From: Pseudolabrys sp963742345 | Lineage (GTDB): Bacteria > Pseudomonadota > Alphaproteobacteria > Rhizobiales > Xanthobacteraceae | Direction: 5' to 3' | DNA length: 64,000 nt | NCBI GenBank assembly: GCA_963742345.1 | Contig: CAVULO010000012.1 | Location: forward strand, 62,001 to 126,000 | In this document: positions 37,583 to 46,923 of the stretch, in pieces | Layout of the letters: the number at the start of each line of letters is the position of its first letter | Numbering within the stretch: the first letter of the stretch is position 1 | Program-made: the position numbers and the translations under genes | The notes under the pieces: model-generated | What the model saw: only the letters and a program-made list of their open reading frames with translations | What the model was told of the DNA's origin: nothing | Database searches by the model: none

Positions 37583-38605
37583 ATGAATCTCGATGAACTG
37601 AACAAGATCGCACAGGCGATGGTGGCGCCCGGTAAGGGCATCCTGGCGGCAGACGAATCCTCCAGCACAATCAAGAAGCGCTTCGACGCCATCGGCGTGG
37701 AGTCGACCGAGGACAATCGCCGTGACTATCGCGAGATGTTATTCCGCTCGACAGAGGGAATGAAACACATCTCTGGCGTCATCCTCTACGACGAGACCAT
37801 CTGGCAAAAAGCGAAAGATGGCACGCCACTCGTGGAGTTGATCAGGAAAGCCGGCGCGATCCCCGGCATAAAGGTAGATGAAGGCACCAAGCCGCTGCCG
37901 AATTGTCCCGGTGAGGTCGTTACCATCGGACTCGACAAGCTCGCTGACCGGTTGCCGAAATATTATGAGCAAGGCGCGCGCTTTGCGAAGTGGCGCGCGG
38001 TCATCGATGTCGGCGCAGGGATTCCGAGTTACACCTGTATCCGCGCGAATGCTCATGCCCTGGCGCGCTACGCCGCGCTGTGCCAAGCAGCACAAATTGT
38101 CCCCATCGTGGAGCCGGAAGTGCTGATGGATGGCGCCCACGATATCGACCGCTGCTACCAAGTGTCCGAATTGGTTCTCAAGACCCAGTTTGAAGAACTC
38201 TATTTTCAACGCGTTGCGCTCGAAGGCATCGTTCTCAAGCCCAACATGGTCATCGCCGGTAAAAAGAGCGCCAAGCAAGCCTGCGTGCAGGAGGTTGCCG
38301 AAAAAACCGTGCGCGTGTTGAAGAATTGCGTGCCGGGCGCGGTGCCGGGCATCGCATTCCTTTCCGGCGGGCAGAGCGACGAGCAGGCGACTGCTCACCT
38401 CGACGCAATGAACAAGATCGGCAATTTGCCTTGGAAGCTCACGTTTTCATACGGGCGCGCGCTTCAGCACGCGCCGCAGACGGCCTGGAAGGGCAAAACG
38501 GAAAATGTCGCAGTTGCCCAGCGCGCATTCTCACATCGCGCAAAAATGAATGGGCTGGCCGCGCTCGGTCAGTGGAAAGCGGACATGGAGAAAAAAGCAG
38601 CCTGA
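37583..38605 (+). CDS. fba: fructose-bisphosphate aldolase class I
   Basis: 340 residues from ATG 37583, which has GGAGAGAG just upstream (an ATG 12 bases earlier is less likely). Metal-independent Schiff-base aldolase: AMVAPGKGILAADESSSTIK, LFRSTEGMKHISGVILYDET, IVEPEVLMDGAHDIDRC and active-site lysine in EGIVLKPNMVIAGKKS, then PGIAFLSGGQSDEQATAHLD. Intact. Ends the tkt-gap-pgk-fba block and is followed by a strong hairpin. Confidence 0.96.
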   Translation: MNLDELNKIAQAMVAPGKGILAADESSSTIKKRFDAIGVESTEDNRRDYREMLFRSTEGMKHISGVILYDETIWQKAKDGTPLVELIRKAGAIPGIKVDEGTKPLPNCPGEVVTIGLDKLADRLPKYYEQGARFAKWRAVIDVGAGIPSYTCIRANAHALARYAALCQAAQIVPIVEPEVLMDGAHDIDRCYQVSELVLKTQFEELYFQRVALEGIVLKPNMVIAGKKSAKQACVQEVAEKTVRVLKNCVPGAVPGIAFLSGGQSDEQATAHLDAMNKIGNLPWKLTFSYGRALQHAPQTAWKGKTENVAVAQRAFSHRAKMNGLAALGQWKADMEKKAA

Positions 38606-38608
38606 CGT

Positions 38609-38640
38609 GCAAAAGGCCGCGTCGTGACGCAGCCTTTTGC
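38609..38640 (+). terminator. hairpin terminator after fba
   Basis: GCAAAAGGC and GCCTTTTGC form a 9-base stem extended by GCGTC-GT-GACGC, directly after the fba stop. It closes the tkt-gap-pgk-fba unit. The next 140 bases up to the GST gene show no further gene. Confidence 0.75.
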
Positions 38641-38784
38641 GTATCCCGTTGCGTGCGGATCAGTCGCAGTTGCTTTTTTGAATCGTCTTCGAACCGGTTA
38701 AGTCTTCCTCCTGCTAATAAGCTTCGCCTGTCAACGCCTCCCCGCCTCGCACGTTCCCATAGTTCCCACTTAAGGATGTGAATC

Positions 38785-39417
38785 GTGATTGATCTCTACA
38801 CTTGGACGACCCCCAATGGCCGCAAGGTATCCATCGCCCTTGAAGAGCTCGGCCTGCCCTATACGGTGCACCCAATCGATATTTCCAAGGACGAGCAGTT
38901 CGCACCCGACTTCCTCAAGGTTGCTCCCAACAATCGCATCCCGGCGATCGTCGACCGTGAGAACAACATCGCATTGATGGAGTCAGGCGCGATCCTGATC
39001 TATCTCGCGGACAAGACCGGCAAGCTGATGCCGAAATCGGGCGAAGGTCGCTATCGCGTCATCGAATGGCTGATGTGGCAAATGGGCGGTCCCGGCCCGA
39101 TGCTCGGCCAGGTGCATCACTTCGTGAAGTACAATAAAGGCAAGGCGCCTTATGCCGAGGAACGTTACCTGAAAGAAGCGCATCGCCTCTACAAGGTGCT
39201 CAATACCCGGCTGGAAGGCCGCGAGTTCGTCGCTGACCAATATTCCATCGCCGACATCGCGATCTGGCCTTGGATTTCACGTTTCGAATGGCAGACCATC
39301 GACCTGAAGCAATATCCTAATGTGAGGCGTTGGTACGAAGCCATCGCCACGCGCCCCGCGGTGCAGAAGGGTTACAAGGTGCCGAAGGATATGGGTCCGG
39401 TGCCGATGCCGTCCTGA
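38785..39417 (+). CDS. glutathione S-transferase family protein (YfcG/YghU-like)
   Basis: 210 residues from the GTG at 38785, with AAGGA upstream. N-terminal thioredoxin-like domain LYTWTTPNGRKVSIALEELG, cis-Pro loop NNRIPAIVDRENN and the glutathione-binding ALMESGAILIYLADKTGKL; C-terminal helical domain with EGREFVADQYSIADIAIWPW. It lacks the classic serine of theta enzymes in the usual form but has TxNGRK as in disulfide-bond oxidoreductases YfcG/YghU. Intact, monocistronic. Confidence 0.88.
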   Translation: MIDLYTWTTPNGRKVSIALEELGLPYTVHPIDISKDEQFAPDFLKVAPNNRIPAIVDRENNIALMESGAILIYLADKTGKLMPKSGEGRYRVIEWLMWQMGGPGPMLGQVHHFVKYNKGKAPYAEERYLKEAHRLYKVLNTRLEGREFVADQYSIADIAIWPWISRFEWQTIDLKQYPNVRRWYEAIATRPAVQKGYKVPKDMGPVPMPS

Positions 39418-39536
39418 GGGCACGGACCCGCTTGGACGCAGGCGCCACAAGCGAATAGTCTCGCGCATGATTCGCTGGCGGTAGCGCCGGCCTGGTGACG
39501 TTGCGTTCCATTTGCATTCGCAACGCCGTCGAGGCC

Positions 39537-41750
39537 ATGCCTAAACCGCAGATTAAGCCACCATCCGCAAAACCCCAACTTGCCGACACGCTTCGGCAAG
39601 CCGTTGAGCATCACCAGCGCGGACAGCTGTACGAGGCCGAGGCGCTCTATCGGCAAGTGCTTGCGGTTCAGACCGGCAATTTCGATGCGTTGCACCTGTG
39701 CGGCGTACTCATGCACCAGCGCGGCCAGTCGGCCGAGGCGCTCAAGCTGATCGCTAGCGCGCTCAAGACCAACGCGAGATCGGCGGCCGCCCATTCCAAC
39801 TACGGCATTGTGCTGGCGGTACTTGAGCGGCACGAAGACGCGCTCAAAAGCTATGAGCGTGCCGTCAAGCTCAAGCCCGACTATGCCGAAGCGCTCAACA
39901 ACCGCGGCAATACACTGCGTGCCCTTAAACGTACCCAGGATGCATTGCTCAGTTTCGAAAGGGCGATCGCCGCCCGGCCCGACTATTCCGAAGCGCTGAA
40001 CAACCGCGGCAACGCACTTGTTGAACTCGGCCGCAACGAAGAAGCCCTTGCAAGCTACGAGCAGGCCCTGGTGCATCGACCAAACTATCCCGACGCGTTG
40101 GTCAACCGCGGCCAATGCCTGGTCAGGCTCAATCGCCAAGACGAGGCGTTGGCAAGCTTCGACCGCGCGCTCTCCTACCAATCTCGCCATTCGGCTGCGC
40201 TAAAAGAGCGTGGTCATGTCCTGCGCGACCGCAAGCGTCTGGCGGAAGCGCTCCAGTGCTACGAACAGGCCCTCGCGATCGCGCCCGATGACGCCGTGAC
40301 CCATGCCAATCGCGGTCTGGTACTGCGCGACCTCAAGCGCTTCAACGAGGCTTTCGACGCTTACGATCGCGCGCTGACTCTCAAACCTGATTATGTCGAG
40401 GTTGTCGTCGCGCGCGGCAACGTATTTTACGAGATGGGCTCCTATGACCAGGCGCTTAAGGAATACGAGCGTGCCCTGGATATGCAGCCCGATTTCGCAT
40501 TCGGGTTCAACAATCGCGGCAACGCCTTGAACGCCATGGGCCGCCACGAAGAAGCGCTGGCCAGTTACGAACGCGCGCTCACGCTTAAGCCAGACTACAC
40601 GGAGGCGCATAACAATCGCGGCAATGCACTCCTCGATCTCAATCGGCCGGCGGAGGCTCTGGCCGATTATGAGTCGGCGATGGCACACAAGCCATTGGCG
40701 TTCGCGCTGGTCAATCGCGGCAGCGCGCTTCGCTACCTCGATCGTGTCGAAGAAGCACTCGACAGCTTCGATCGTGCCATTGCGATTGACCCCCAACTGG
40801 CAGAGGCGCATTGGAACAAGGCGCTGCTTTGCCTCTCTCTCGGCGATTTCGAACGGGGCTGGCCCGGTTATGAATGGCGCTGGCGCGGCGCCACTGATCT
40901 CACTCCTCGCGACTTCACCCAACCGCAATGGCGCGGCGAGGATTTGACGGGCAAGACCATCCTGCTGCACGCCGAGCAGGGCTTTGGCGACAGCATCCAG
41001 TTCGTGCGTTACGTCCCGATGGTGGCCAAGCGGGGTGGCAAGATCGTTCTCGAATTGCCCGACAGTTTGATGTCGCTTATCGGAACATTCGACGGGGTCA
41101 TCGGCATGTACCGCCGCGGCGATGCACTGCCGGCATTCGATGTGCATTGCCCGTTGCTAAGTTTGCCGTTGGCGTTCGGTACCACGATCGAGACAATTCC
41201 CGCGGTGGTGCCTTATTTGCATCCGCGCGCCGAACGTATCGAGAGTTGGCGCACACGCTTCGCTAGCCTCGGCAGACCGCGTATCGGTTTGGTCTGGTCC
41301 GGCAAGCCGACGCACAAGAACGATCACAATCGCAGCATCGCGCTGTCGCAGCTCGTTCCGTTGCTGTCGCTCCCGGGTGCCCAATTTGTCAGCTTGCAAC
41401 GTGAATATCGGGACACCGACCTGCCAGTCCTCGATCGCGTTCCGGTCGTGCGCATTGAGGACGGTCTTGCCGACTTCGCAGAAACCGCGGCAGCGATCGC
41501 CGAACTCGACCTGGTGATCGCCGTCGACACCGCGGTCGCGCATCTCGCCGGAGCCATGGGCAAGCCGCTATGGCTCCTGCTGTCCCATATCCAAGATTGG
41601 CGGTGGCTGTGCCAGCGCACCGATAGCCCTTGGTACCCGAGCGCCCGGTTGTTCCGGCAGCCGCAAATTGACGAATGGCGCGGCGTAATAGCCCGTGTGG
41701 CGCGCGAGCTTGCCGAGTTCTCAAAGGTCTGCGACACAGCGGCCAAGTGA
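39537..41750 (+). CDS. TPR-repeat protein with C-terminal glycosyltransferase-like domain
   Basis: 737 residues, intact. About a dozen 34-residue TPR units from near residue 20 to 430, for example YAEALNNRGNTLRALKRTQDA, YTEAHNNRGNALLDLNRPAE and LAEAHWNKALLCLSLGDFER. After WPGYEWRWRG the last 290 residues look like a GT-B domain of glycosyltransferase family 9/41 type: ILLHAEQGFGDSIQFVRYVP, RIGLVWSGKPTHKNDHNRSI and DLVIAVDTAVAHLAGAMGKP. Such proteins occur in alphaproteobacteria near flagellin or surface glycan genes, but none is nearby here. ATG 39537 is chosen over a GTG at 39495 for better N-terminal sequence. Confidence 0.8.
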   Translation: MPKPQIKPPSAKPQLADTLRQAVEHHQRGQLYEAEALYRQVLAVQTGNFDALHLCGVLMHQRGQSAEALKLIASALKTNARSAAAHSNYGIVLAVLERHEDALKSYERAVKLKPDYAEALNNRGNTLRALKRTQDALLSFERAIAARPDYSEALNNRGNALVELGRNEEALASYEQALVHRPNYPDALVNRGQCLVRLNRQDEALASFDRALSYQSRHSAALKERGHVLRDRKRLAEALQCYEQALAIAPDDAVTHANRGLVLRDLKRFNEAFDAYDRALTLKPDYVEVVVARGNVFYEMGSYDQALKEYERALDMQPDFAFGFNNRGNALNAMGRHEEALASYERALTLKPDYTEAHNNRGNALLDLNRPAEALADYESAMAHKPLAFALVNRGSALRYLDRVEEALDSFDRAIAIDPQLAEAHWNKALLCLSLGDFERGWPGYEWRWRGATDLTPRDFTQPQWRGEDLTGKTILLHAEQGFGDSIQFVRYVPMVAKRGGKIVLELPDSLMSLIGTFDGVIGMYRRGDALPAFDVHCPLLSLPLAFGTTIETIPAVVPYLHPRAERIESWRTRFASLGRPRIGLVWSGKPTHKNDHNRSIALSQLVPLLSLPGAQFVSLQREYRDTDLPVLDRVPVVRIEDGLADFAETAAAIAELDLVIAVDTAVAHLAGAMGKPLWLLLSHIQDWRWLCQRTDSPWYPSARLFRQPQIDEWRGVIARVARELAEFSKVCDTAAK

Positions 41751-41796
41751 CCGCACGGGTCAATTTTCCGCCCGATTAGGCTAGCATGCGGGGGCC

Positions 41797-42456
41797 ATGG
41801 CTTCTCGACCCAAACAGGCGCCTCCGCGCCCTGCCCCACGTCTCTATCTGATCACTCCGCCGATCGCGGATGCAGCGGCGTTTTCCCCTCGGTTGGCGGC
41901 GGCGCTGGATGCCGGCGATGTCGCCGCCGTCCTGCTGCGCCTTGTCGAGGCGGATGAGCGCACACGGATCAATCGCATCAAGGCCTTGTTGGCCCCTGTG
42001 CAGGATAAGGGTGCGGCACTTTTGCTTGACGGCCATGCCGAACTGGTCGCGCGCGCCGGTGCCGACGGCGCGCATTTGACCGGCATCGCATCGTTCATTG
42101 AAGCAATCGAGCAGCTCAAGCCCGAGCGCATTGCCGGCGCCGGTGGACTTGTTACCCGTCATGACGCCATGTTCGCGGCGGAGCGAGGAACCGACTACGT
42201 GATGTTCGGAGAGCCAGACGCCGACGGTAAACGCCCGGCCTTCCCGGCTATCGAAGAACGCGTCGCGTGGTGGGCGGAAGTTTTCGAAATCCCGTGTGTC
42301 GGATATGCGGCATCGCTCGACGACATTGCACCTCTGGTCGCAGCCGGTACCGATTTCGTCGCGCTCGGCGATTTTCTTTGGCAAAACCCGCACGAAATCG
42401 CGGCAACGATAACCGAAGCCGGCCGTTATCTCCGGCTACCGGAGACGACAGCATGA
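41797..42456 (+). CDS. thiamine-phosphate synthase family protein
   Basis: 219 residues, intact. TIM-barrel of the ThiE/TenI family: RLYLITPPIADAAAFSPRLA, VLLRLVEADERTRINRIKAL, LLLDGHAELVARAGADGAHL and RGTDYVMFGEPDADGKRPAF. The phosphate-binding GADGxHL and GxDYxxFG elements are present but divergent, and no thi genes are adjacent, so it may be a ThiE paralogue with another role. Its stop overlaps the start of the Sel1-repeat gene by 4 bases. Confidence 0.75.
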   Translation: MASRPKQAPPRPAPRLYLITPPIADAAAFSPRLAAALDAGDVAAVLLRLVEADERTRINRIKALLAPVQDKGAALLLDGHAELVARAGADGAHLTGIASFIEAIEQLKPERIAGAGGLVTRHDAMFAAERGTDYVMFGEPDADGKRPAFPAIEERVAWWAEVFEIPCVGYAASLDDIAPLVAAGTDFVALGDFLWQNPHEIAATITEAGRYLRLPETTA

Positions 42457-43443
42457 GTGAGACGTCGCACGGTCTCATGGCGCTGGGAATACTTGCCGTG
42501 GCTGCTTTCGCCGGGCCGACAGCAGCACAAGTCACGAAGAACACACCACCGCCGCCACAGCCGGTTCCCAACGTCATTGCTAACGTTGATCAGTCGAACA
42601 TCGACATCGCCTACGGCGCATTTCAGCGCGGCCTCTATATCACTGCATTCAACGAGGCAGCCAAGCGCGCCCAGCAGAACGATCCCGCTGCCATGACACT
42701 CCTCGCCGAAATTTACGCACAAGGACTTGGCGTCGGCCGCGACGATTCAAAGGCCGCGCAATGGTATAAGCTCGCCGCCGCCAAGGGCGACCGCGAGGCT
42801 CTGTTCGCGCTGGCCATGTTCAATTTCCAAGGCCGCGCTGGCGCGCAAAACCTGGAAGAAGCCGCACGCCTGCTCGATGCCGCCGCCAGGCTCGGCCACG
42901 CGAGTGCCGCGTACGATCTCGGCCTGCTCTATTTGCAGGGTCAGCAATTTCCTCAAGATTTCAAACGCGCTGCCGAACTATTCGTTGCCGCCGCAGACGG
43001 CGGCAATTCGGAGGCGCAATACGCACTCGCCACCATGTACAAGGAAGGCCGCGGAGTTCCGAAGGACGTGAGCAAAGCGATGCGGCTTATGCAGCAGGCT
43101 TCGGTCGGCGGCAATCTCGATGCCATGGTCGAATTCGCAATCGCCCAGTTCAACGGCGAAGGCGTCAACAAAGACGAGGCCGCGGCTGCCCAACTGTTTC
43201 TGAAAGCCGCGCATCTCGGCAGCCCGGTCGCTCAAAACCGTCTGGCGCGGATCTTGATGGCTGGTCGCGGCATGCCCGCTGACGCAACAGACGCCGTTAA
43301 ATGGCACATGATTGCAAAGGCCGGCGGCGACAGCGACCCCGATCTCGACGTATTTGCTGGCAAGCAAAAGCCGGCGGTGCGTGAGGCCGCCGATCAGGGC
43401 GGCCAAGAAGTGGTTGTCGACCGTCGCGGCTGCCCGCCCTTGA
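42453..43443 (+). CDS. secreted Sel1-repeat protein (one frame break)
   Basis: About 330 codons. An N-terminal signal peptide (LMALGILAVAAFAGPTAAQ) is followed by Sel1-like repeats: PAAMTLLAEIYAQGLGVGRD, REALFALAMFNFQGRAGAQN, ASAAYDLGLLYLQGQQFPQD, SEAQYALATMYKEGRGVPKD, LDAMVEFAIAQFNGEGVNKD and PVAQNRLARILMAGRGMPAD. One extra G near 43408 replaces the natural end AKKWLSTVAAARP. The length 991 is 1 mod 3. Probably periplasmic protein-protein scaffold; role unknown. Starts inside the thiE-like stop. Confidence 0.8.
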
Positions 43444-43477
43444 CGGCGTCTGCCTTCACGGGCAGACCGCACGCGCC

Positions 43478-44276
43478 ATGCAGCATTCCGCACTGCTCAA
43501 CGTCATGATCGCAGCCGCGCGCAAGGCCGCGCGCGCACTCAAACGCGACTTCGGCGAGCTGGAGAAATTGCAGGTCTCACTAAAGGGGCCGGCCAATTTC
43601 GTGTCTGCCGCCGATCGCCGCGCCGAGGAGACGCTCCACGCCGAACTGATGAAGGCAAGGCCGGGCTACAGCTTTCTCGGCGAAGAAGGCGGCCATCGCG
43701 AGGGCGCCGACAAAACCCACACCTGGATCGTCGATCCGCTCGATGGCACCACCAATTTTCTGCATGGCATTCCACAATTCGCCATTTCGATCGCACTCGA
43801 GCGCGAAGAAACCGTGGTAGCGGGTTTGATCTACAATCCTGCGAACGAGGAAATGTTCATTGCCGAACGGGGCAAAGGTGCGTTCCTTAACGAGCAGCGC
43901 ATCCGGGTCGCCGGCCGAAAGCGTCTTGCCGACGCGGTCATCGCGTGCGGGCTGCCGCACCATGGTCATGGAGACATCGGACATGTCGCGAAAGGAAACG
44001 GCAGCGATGCAGGAACAGGTTGCCGGCCTGCGTCGCTTCGGCGCGGCTGCGCTCGATCTTGCCTGGATCGCGGCTGGACGGCTCGACGGCTATTGGGAGC
44101 GCGACCTCAAGCCGTGGGACATGGCGGCCGGGCTGATCATGGTGCGCGAAGCCGGTGGCTTCGTATCCGATTGCGACGGCGGCGACGACATCTTCGCTAA
44201 AGGCCACATCGCTGCCGGCAATGAGACAATTCAGAAAGAGCTGGTGACCGTGCTCAAAAAGGCCGGCAAAGCCTAG
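43478..44276 (+). CDS. suhB: inositol monophosphatase family protein (one frame break)
   Basis: About 265 residues. Metal-dependent phosphatase with SFLGEEGG (first Glu), the DPxDGTTNF motif in WIVDPLDGTTNFLHGIPQFA, and the second metal motif RDLKPWDMAAGLIMVREAGG. One extra A in the run at 43988-43990 breaks the frame; without it the sequence reads AKETAAMQEQVAGLRRFGAA. It could be SuhB or a related inositol- or fructose-bisphosphatase. It is 34 bases after the Sel1 gene. Confidence 0.88.
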
Positions 44277-44407
44277 GCCACCGCAATTTCAACTCAATCG
44301 GCGGCTTAATGCAGAGGCCGTGGTTCCACCACAACTGCTTTTTCCCTGTCACGGGTCTGTGTCATAGTGCTCGGCAAGGGCTGCATTCGGTGTAACTCCA
44401 AACGCTC

Positions 44408-45387
44408 ATGGCCAAAGAACTCGATCCACTCAAGCTGTCGTCTCCGCGCATCTTCCTGATCCGGATGATGGTGTTCGTCATCCTTGTTGGACTGGTTGCC
44501 TTCGTACTGCACAAGCAGATCGAGGTGGCGTTCATGGCCAACCCGGGCTTGAACGCGCTGATCATCGGCAGTTGAAGCAATCGGTATTGTGCTGTCGCTG
44601 CGCCAGGTGCTGCGGCTTTATCCGGAAATCGCGTGGGTCAACAATTTCCGCCTCGCTGATCCGGGACTTGCTGTCGATCGGCCGCCAATACTTCTGGCGC
44701 CGATGGCCGCAATCCTCGGTAGCCGTGTCGGACGCATGGCGATGTCGTCGCAATTGATGCGCGGCATCCTCAACTCGATTGCCACGCGCCTCGACGAAGC
44801 GCGCGATATTTCCCGCTACATGACCGGGCTGCTTGTTTTCCTCGGCCTGCTCGGCACGTTCTGGGGACTGATCGAAACTGTGAGCTCGGTTGGCGGCGTT
44901 ATTCAGGGCCTTAAGGCAAGCGGCGACGCCGGCTCCATGTTCGACTCACTGCGCGATGGTCTCGCTGCACCGCTCTCGGGCATGGGCATTTCGTTCTCGT
45001 CCTCGCTGTTCGGGCTCGCCGGCTCGCTGGTGCTCGGCTTTCTCGATTTGCAATCGAGCCAGGCGCAGAACCGCTTTTATACGGAACTCGAGGATTGGCT
45101 ATCCACGACCGTCTACGATCAGGCCGCCGAACCGACGCGTCGCGGCCGGCGTCACCGGCGAGGTCCGTTCGGCGGTCGATCGCCTGCGAGAAGCGGTCGA
45201 TCAGGTTGAGGCCGGCAAATCCGCCTCCGCCGCTATGGCAAATCTCGCCGAGGCGATCCAGGGCCTTGTGCATCATATGCGCACCGAACAGCAGATGATC
45301 CGCGATTGGGTGGACTCACAAGCCGAGCAGCAGCGCGAGATCAAGAAACTCCTGGAGGTTATGGTGCGCGAGAACGTAAACCGTTGA
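44408..45387 (+). CDS. MotA/TolQ/ExbB-like proton channel protein (two frame breaks)
   Basis: About 325 residues, inner membrane. MAKELDPLKLSSPRIFLIRM and VFVILVGLVAFVLHKQIEVA form the first helix. One extra A near 44571 hides the join to GIVLSLRQVLRLYPEIAWV. The ExbB core is MTGLLVFLGLLGTFWGLIET and GMGISFSSSLFGLAGSLVLG. After a second change near 45140 a cytoplasmic coiled coil follows (RSAVDRLREAVDQVEAGKSA) with EQQREIKKLLEVMVRENVN. It resembles the MotA-like partner of OmpA/MotB-like proteins found outside flagellar clusters. The OmpA-like gene begins 9 bases downstream. Confidence 0.82.
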
Positions 45388-45396
45388 GTTGAAACT

Positions 45397-46429
45397 ATGG
45401 CGCTGGCACGATCGCGCCGCGGCGACAGCGGCATGAACTACTGGCCGGGCTTCGTCGACGCTTTGTCGACGTTGATCCTCGGTATCATTTTTCTTCTCAC
45501 CGTATTTGTGGTCGTGCAATTCTATTTGCAGCAAGAAGTCGCCGGAAAGGACACCGCTCTCAATCGCCTGAATGCGCAGATCGCACAGCTCACCGAACTG
45601 CTGGGACTTGAGAAGTCGGGCAAAGCCGGTCTTGAAGACCAGCTCGCACAACTGCGCGCGACACTCGCCACCGCCGAAAATGAGCGCGACCGCCTGAAAG
45701 GGCGCAGCCGAAAGCGCGGGTGCCGGTGCTGCAGCGGCCCAGGGCAAGGTTTCCGAGCTTACCGGCCAGGTCGAAGGCGAGAAAAAACTTTCCGCTCGCG
45801 CGCTGGCTCAGGTCGAAGTGCTCAACCAGCAGATCGCGGCGTTGCGCCGCCAGCTCGCAGCACTCGAACAGACGCTCGACGCCGCCGAGAAGAAGGACAA
45901 GGACTCCCAAAGCCGTATCACCGAGCTTGGCCAGCGTCTCAATCTGGCATTGGCCGAGCGTGTTAACGAACTAAAGCGCTACCGTTCGGATTTCTTTGGC
46001 AAGCTTCGAGAAATCCTCGGCAACCGCACAGACGTGCGCGTGGTCGGCGACCGTTTCGTGCTGCAATCCGAGGTATTTTTCGACACCGGCAAGGCCGATC
46101 TCAAGCCCGAAGGCCGCGCTGAACTCGACAAGGTAGCGGATGCATTGCTCGAGCTGGAAAAGCAAATCCCGACGGATATCGCCTGGGTCCTGCGCGTCGA
46201 CGGGCATACTGACGTACGGCAGATCGCCGGCGGCGGCGCGTTCAAGTCGAACTGGGACTTGTCAGCGGCACGCGCGATATCGGTGGTTCAATATCTCATT
46301 GGCAAGGGCGTGTCGCCGCAACGGCTGGTCGCCGCCGGTTTTGGCGAATTTCAGCCGATCGACCTCGGCAAGACCGAGGATGCCTACAAGCGCAATCGCC
46401 GCATCGAGTTCAAGCTGACCGAACGGTGA
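45397..46429 (+). CDS. OmpA/MotB-like peptidoglycan-binding protein (one frame break)
   Basis: About 344 codons. A single membrane helix, WPGFVDALSTLILGIIFLLT, has an Asp (residue 21) at the position of the proton-accepting Asp of MotB/TolR. A long coiled coil follows (ALNRLNAQIAQLTELLGLE; VLNQQIAALRRQLAALEQTL). The OmpA domain has FVLQSEVFFDTGKADLKPEG, RVDGHTDVRQIAGGG and KSNWDLSAARAISVVQYLIG, ending AYKRNRRIEFKLTER. One extra base near 45706. It forms a stator-like pair with the gene before it and overlaps the following GNAT gene by 4 bases. Confidence 0.85.
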
Positions 46430-46923
46430 GCGAGAAAACCAGCACGCTGCGCCGGTATACTGCCGCCGACGAAGACGCGGCGATCGAGCTTTGGCGGCGC
46501 ACCTGGGCAAAACACTATCCGCATCTCGATTTCAATGCGCGCGTTCCGTGGTGGCGCGAGCGCTGGCGCAAAGAGCTGGTGCCGGTCGCGCGTATTGTGC
46601 TTGCGGAACAAGGTGACACGCTTGTCGGCTTCGTCACGGTCGATCCAAAAACGATGTATCTCGACCAGATCGTGGTCGCGCCTGAACATTGGGGCTCGGA
46701 TGTCGCACTTGCCTTGCTTGATGAAGCCAAACGTCTCTCGCCGAAAGGTCTCGACCTTCTCGTCAACAAGGATAATTTTCGCGCAATCCGCTTTTACGAA
46801 AAGCACGGCTTCATCTATGCCGGCGAAGACAAAAACCCTGTGTCGGGAATAGCGGTCAACAGGATGACGTGGCGTACCTTAGCCTACGCCATCTCGAACT
46901 GCAATTTCGCCAGCCGTGCATAG
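46426..46923 (+). CDS. GNAT-family N-acetyltransferase
   Basis: 165 residues from a GTG that overlaps the OmpA-like stop (GTGA). It starts VSEKTSTLRRYTAADEDAAI and has TLVGFVTVDPKTMYLDQIVV, APEHWGSDVALALLDEAKRL (acetyl-CoA loop) and VNKDNFRAIRFYEKHGFIYA. The end overlaps the convergent ABC exporter gene by 40 bases; a single inserted base near 46870 could shorten it to end shortly after NRMTW. Co-translation with the channel pair suggests a functional link. Confidence 0.8.
   Translation: MSEKTSTLRRYTAADEDAAIELWRRTWAKHYPHLDFNARVPWWRERWRKELVPVARIVLAEQGDTLVGFVTVDPKTMYLDQIVVAPEHWGSDVALALLDEAKRLSPKGLDLLVNKDNFRAIRFYEKHGFIYAGEDKNPVSGIAVNRMTWRTLAYAISNCNFASRA

Noticed and set aside
39640..40850. Repeating units suggesting a tandem DNA repeat or CRISPR
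   Set aside because: The about 102-base periodicity is the coding of degenerate 34-residue TPR units; no direct repeats with unique spacers are present.
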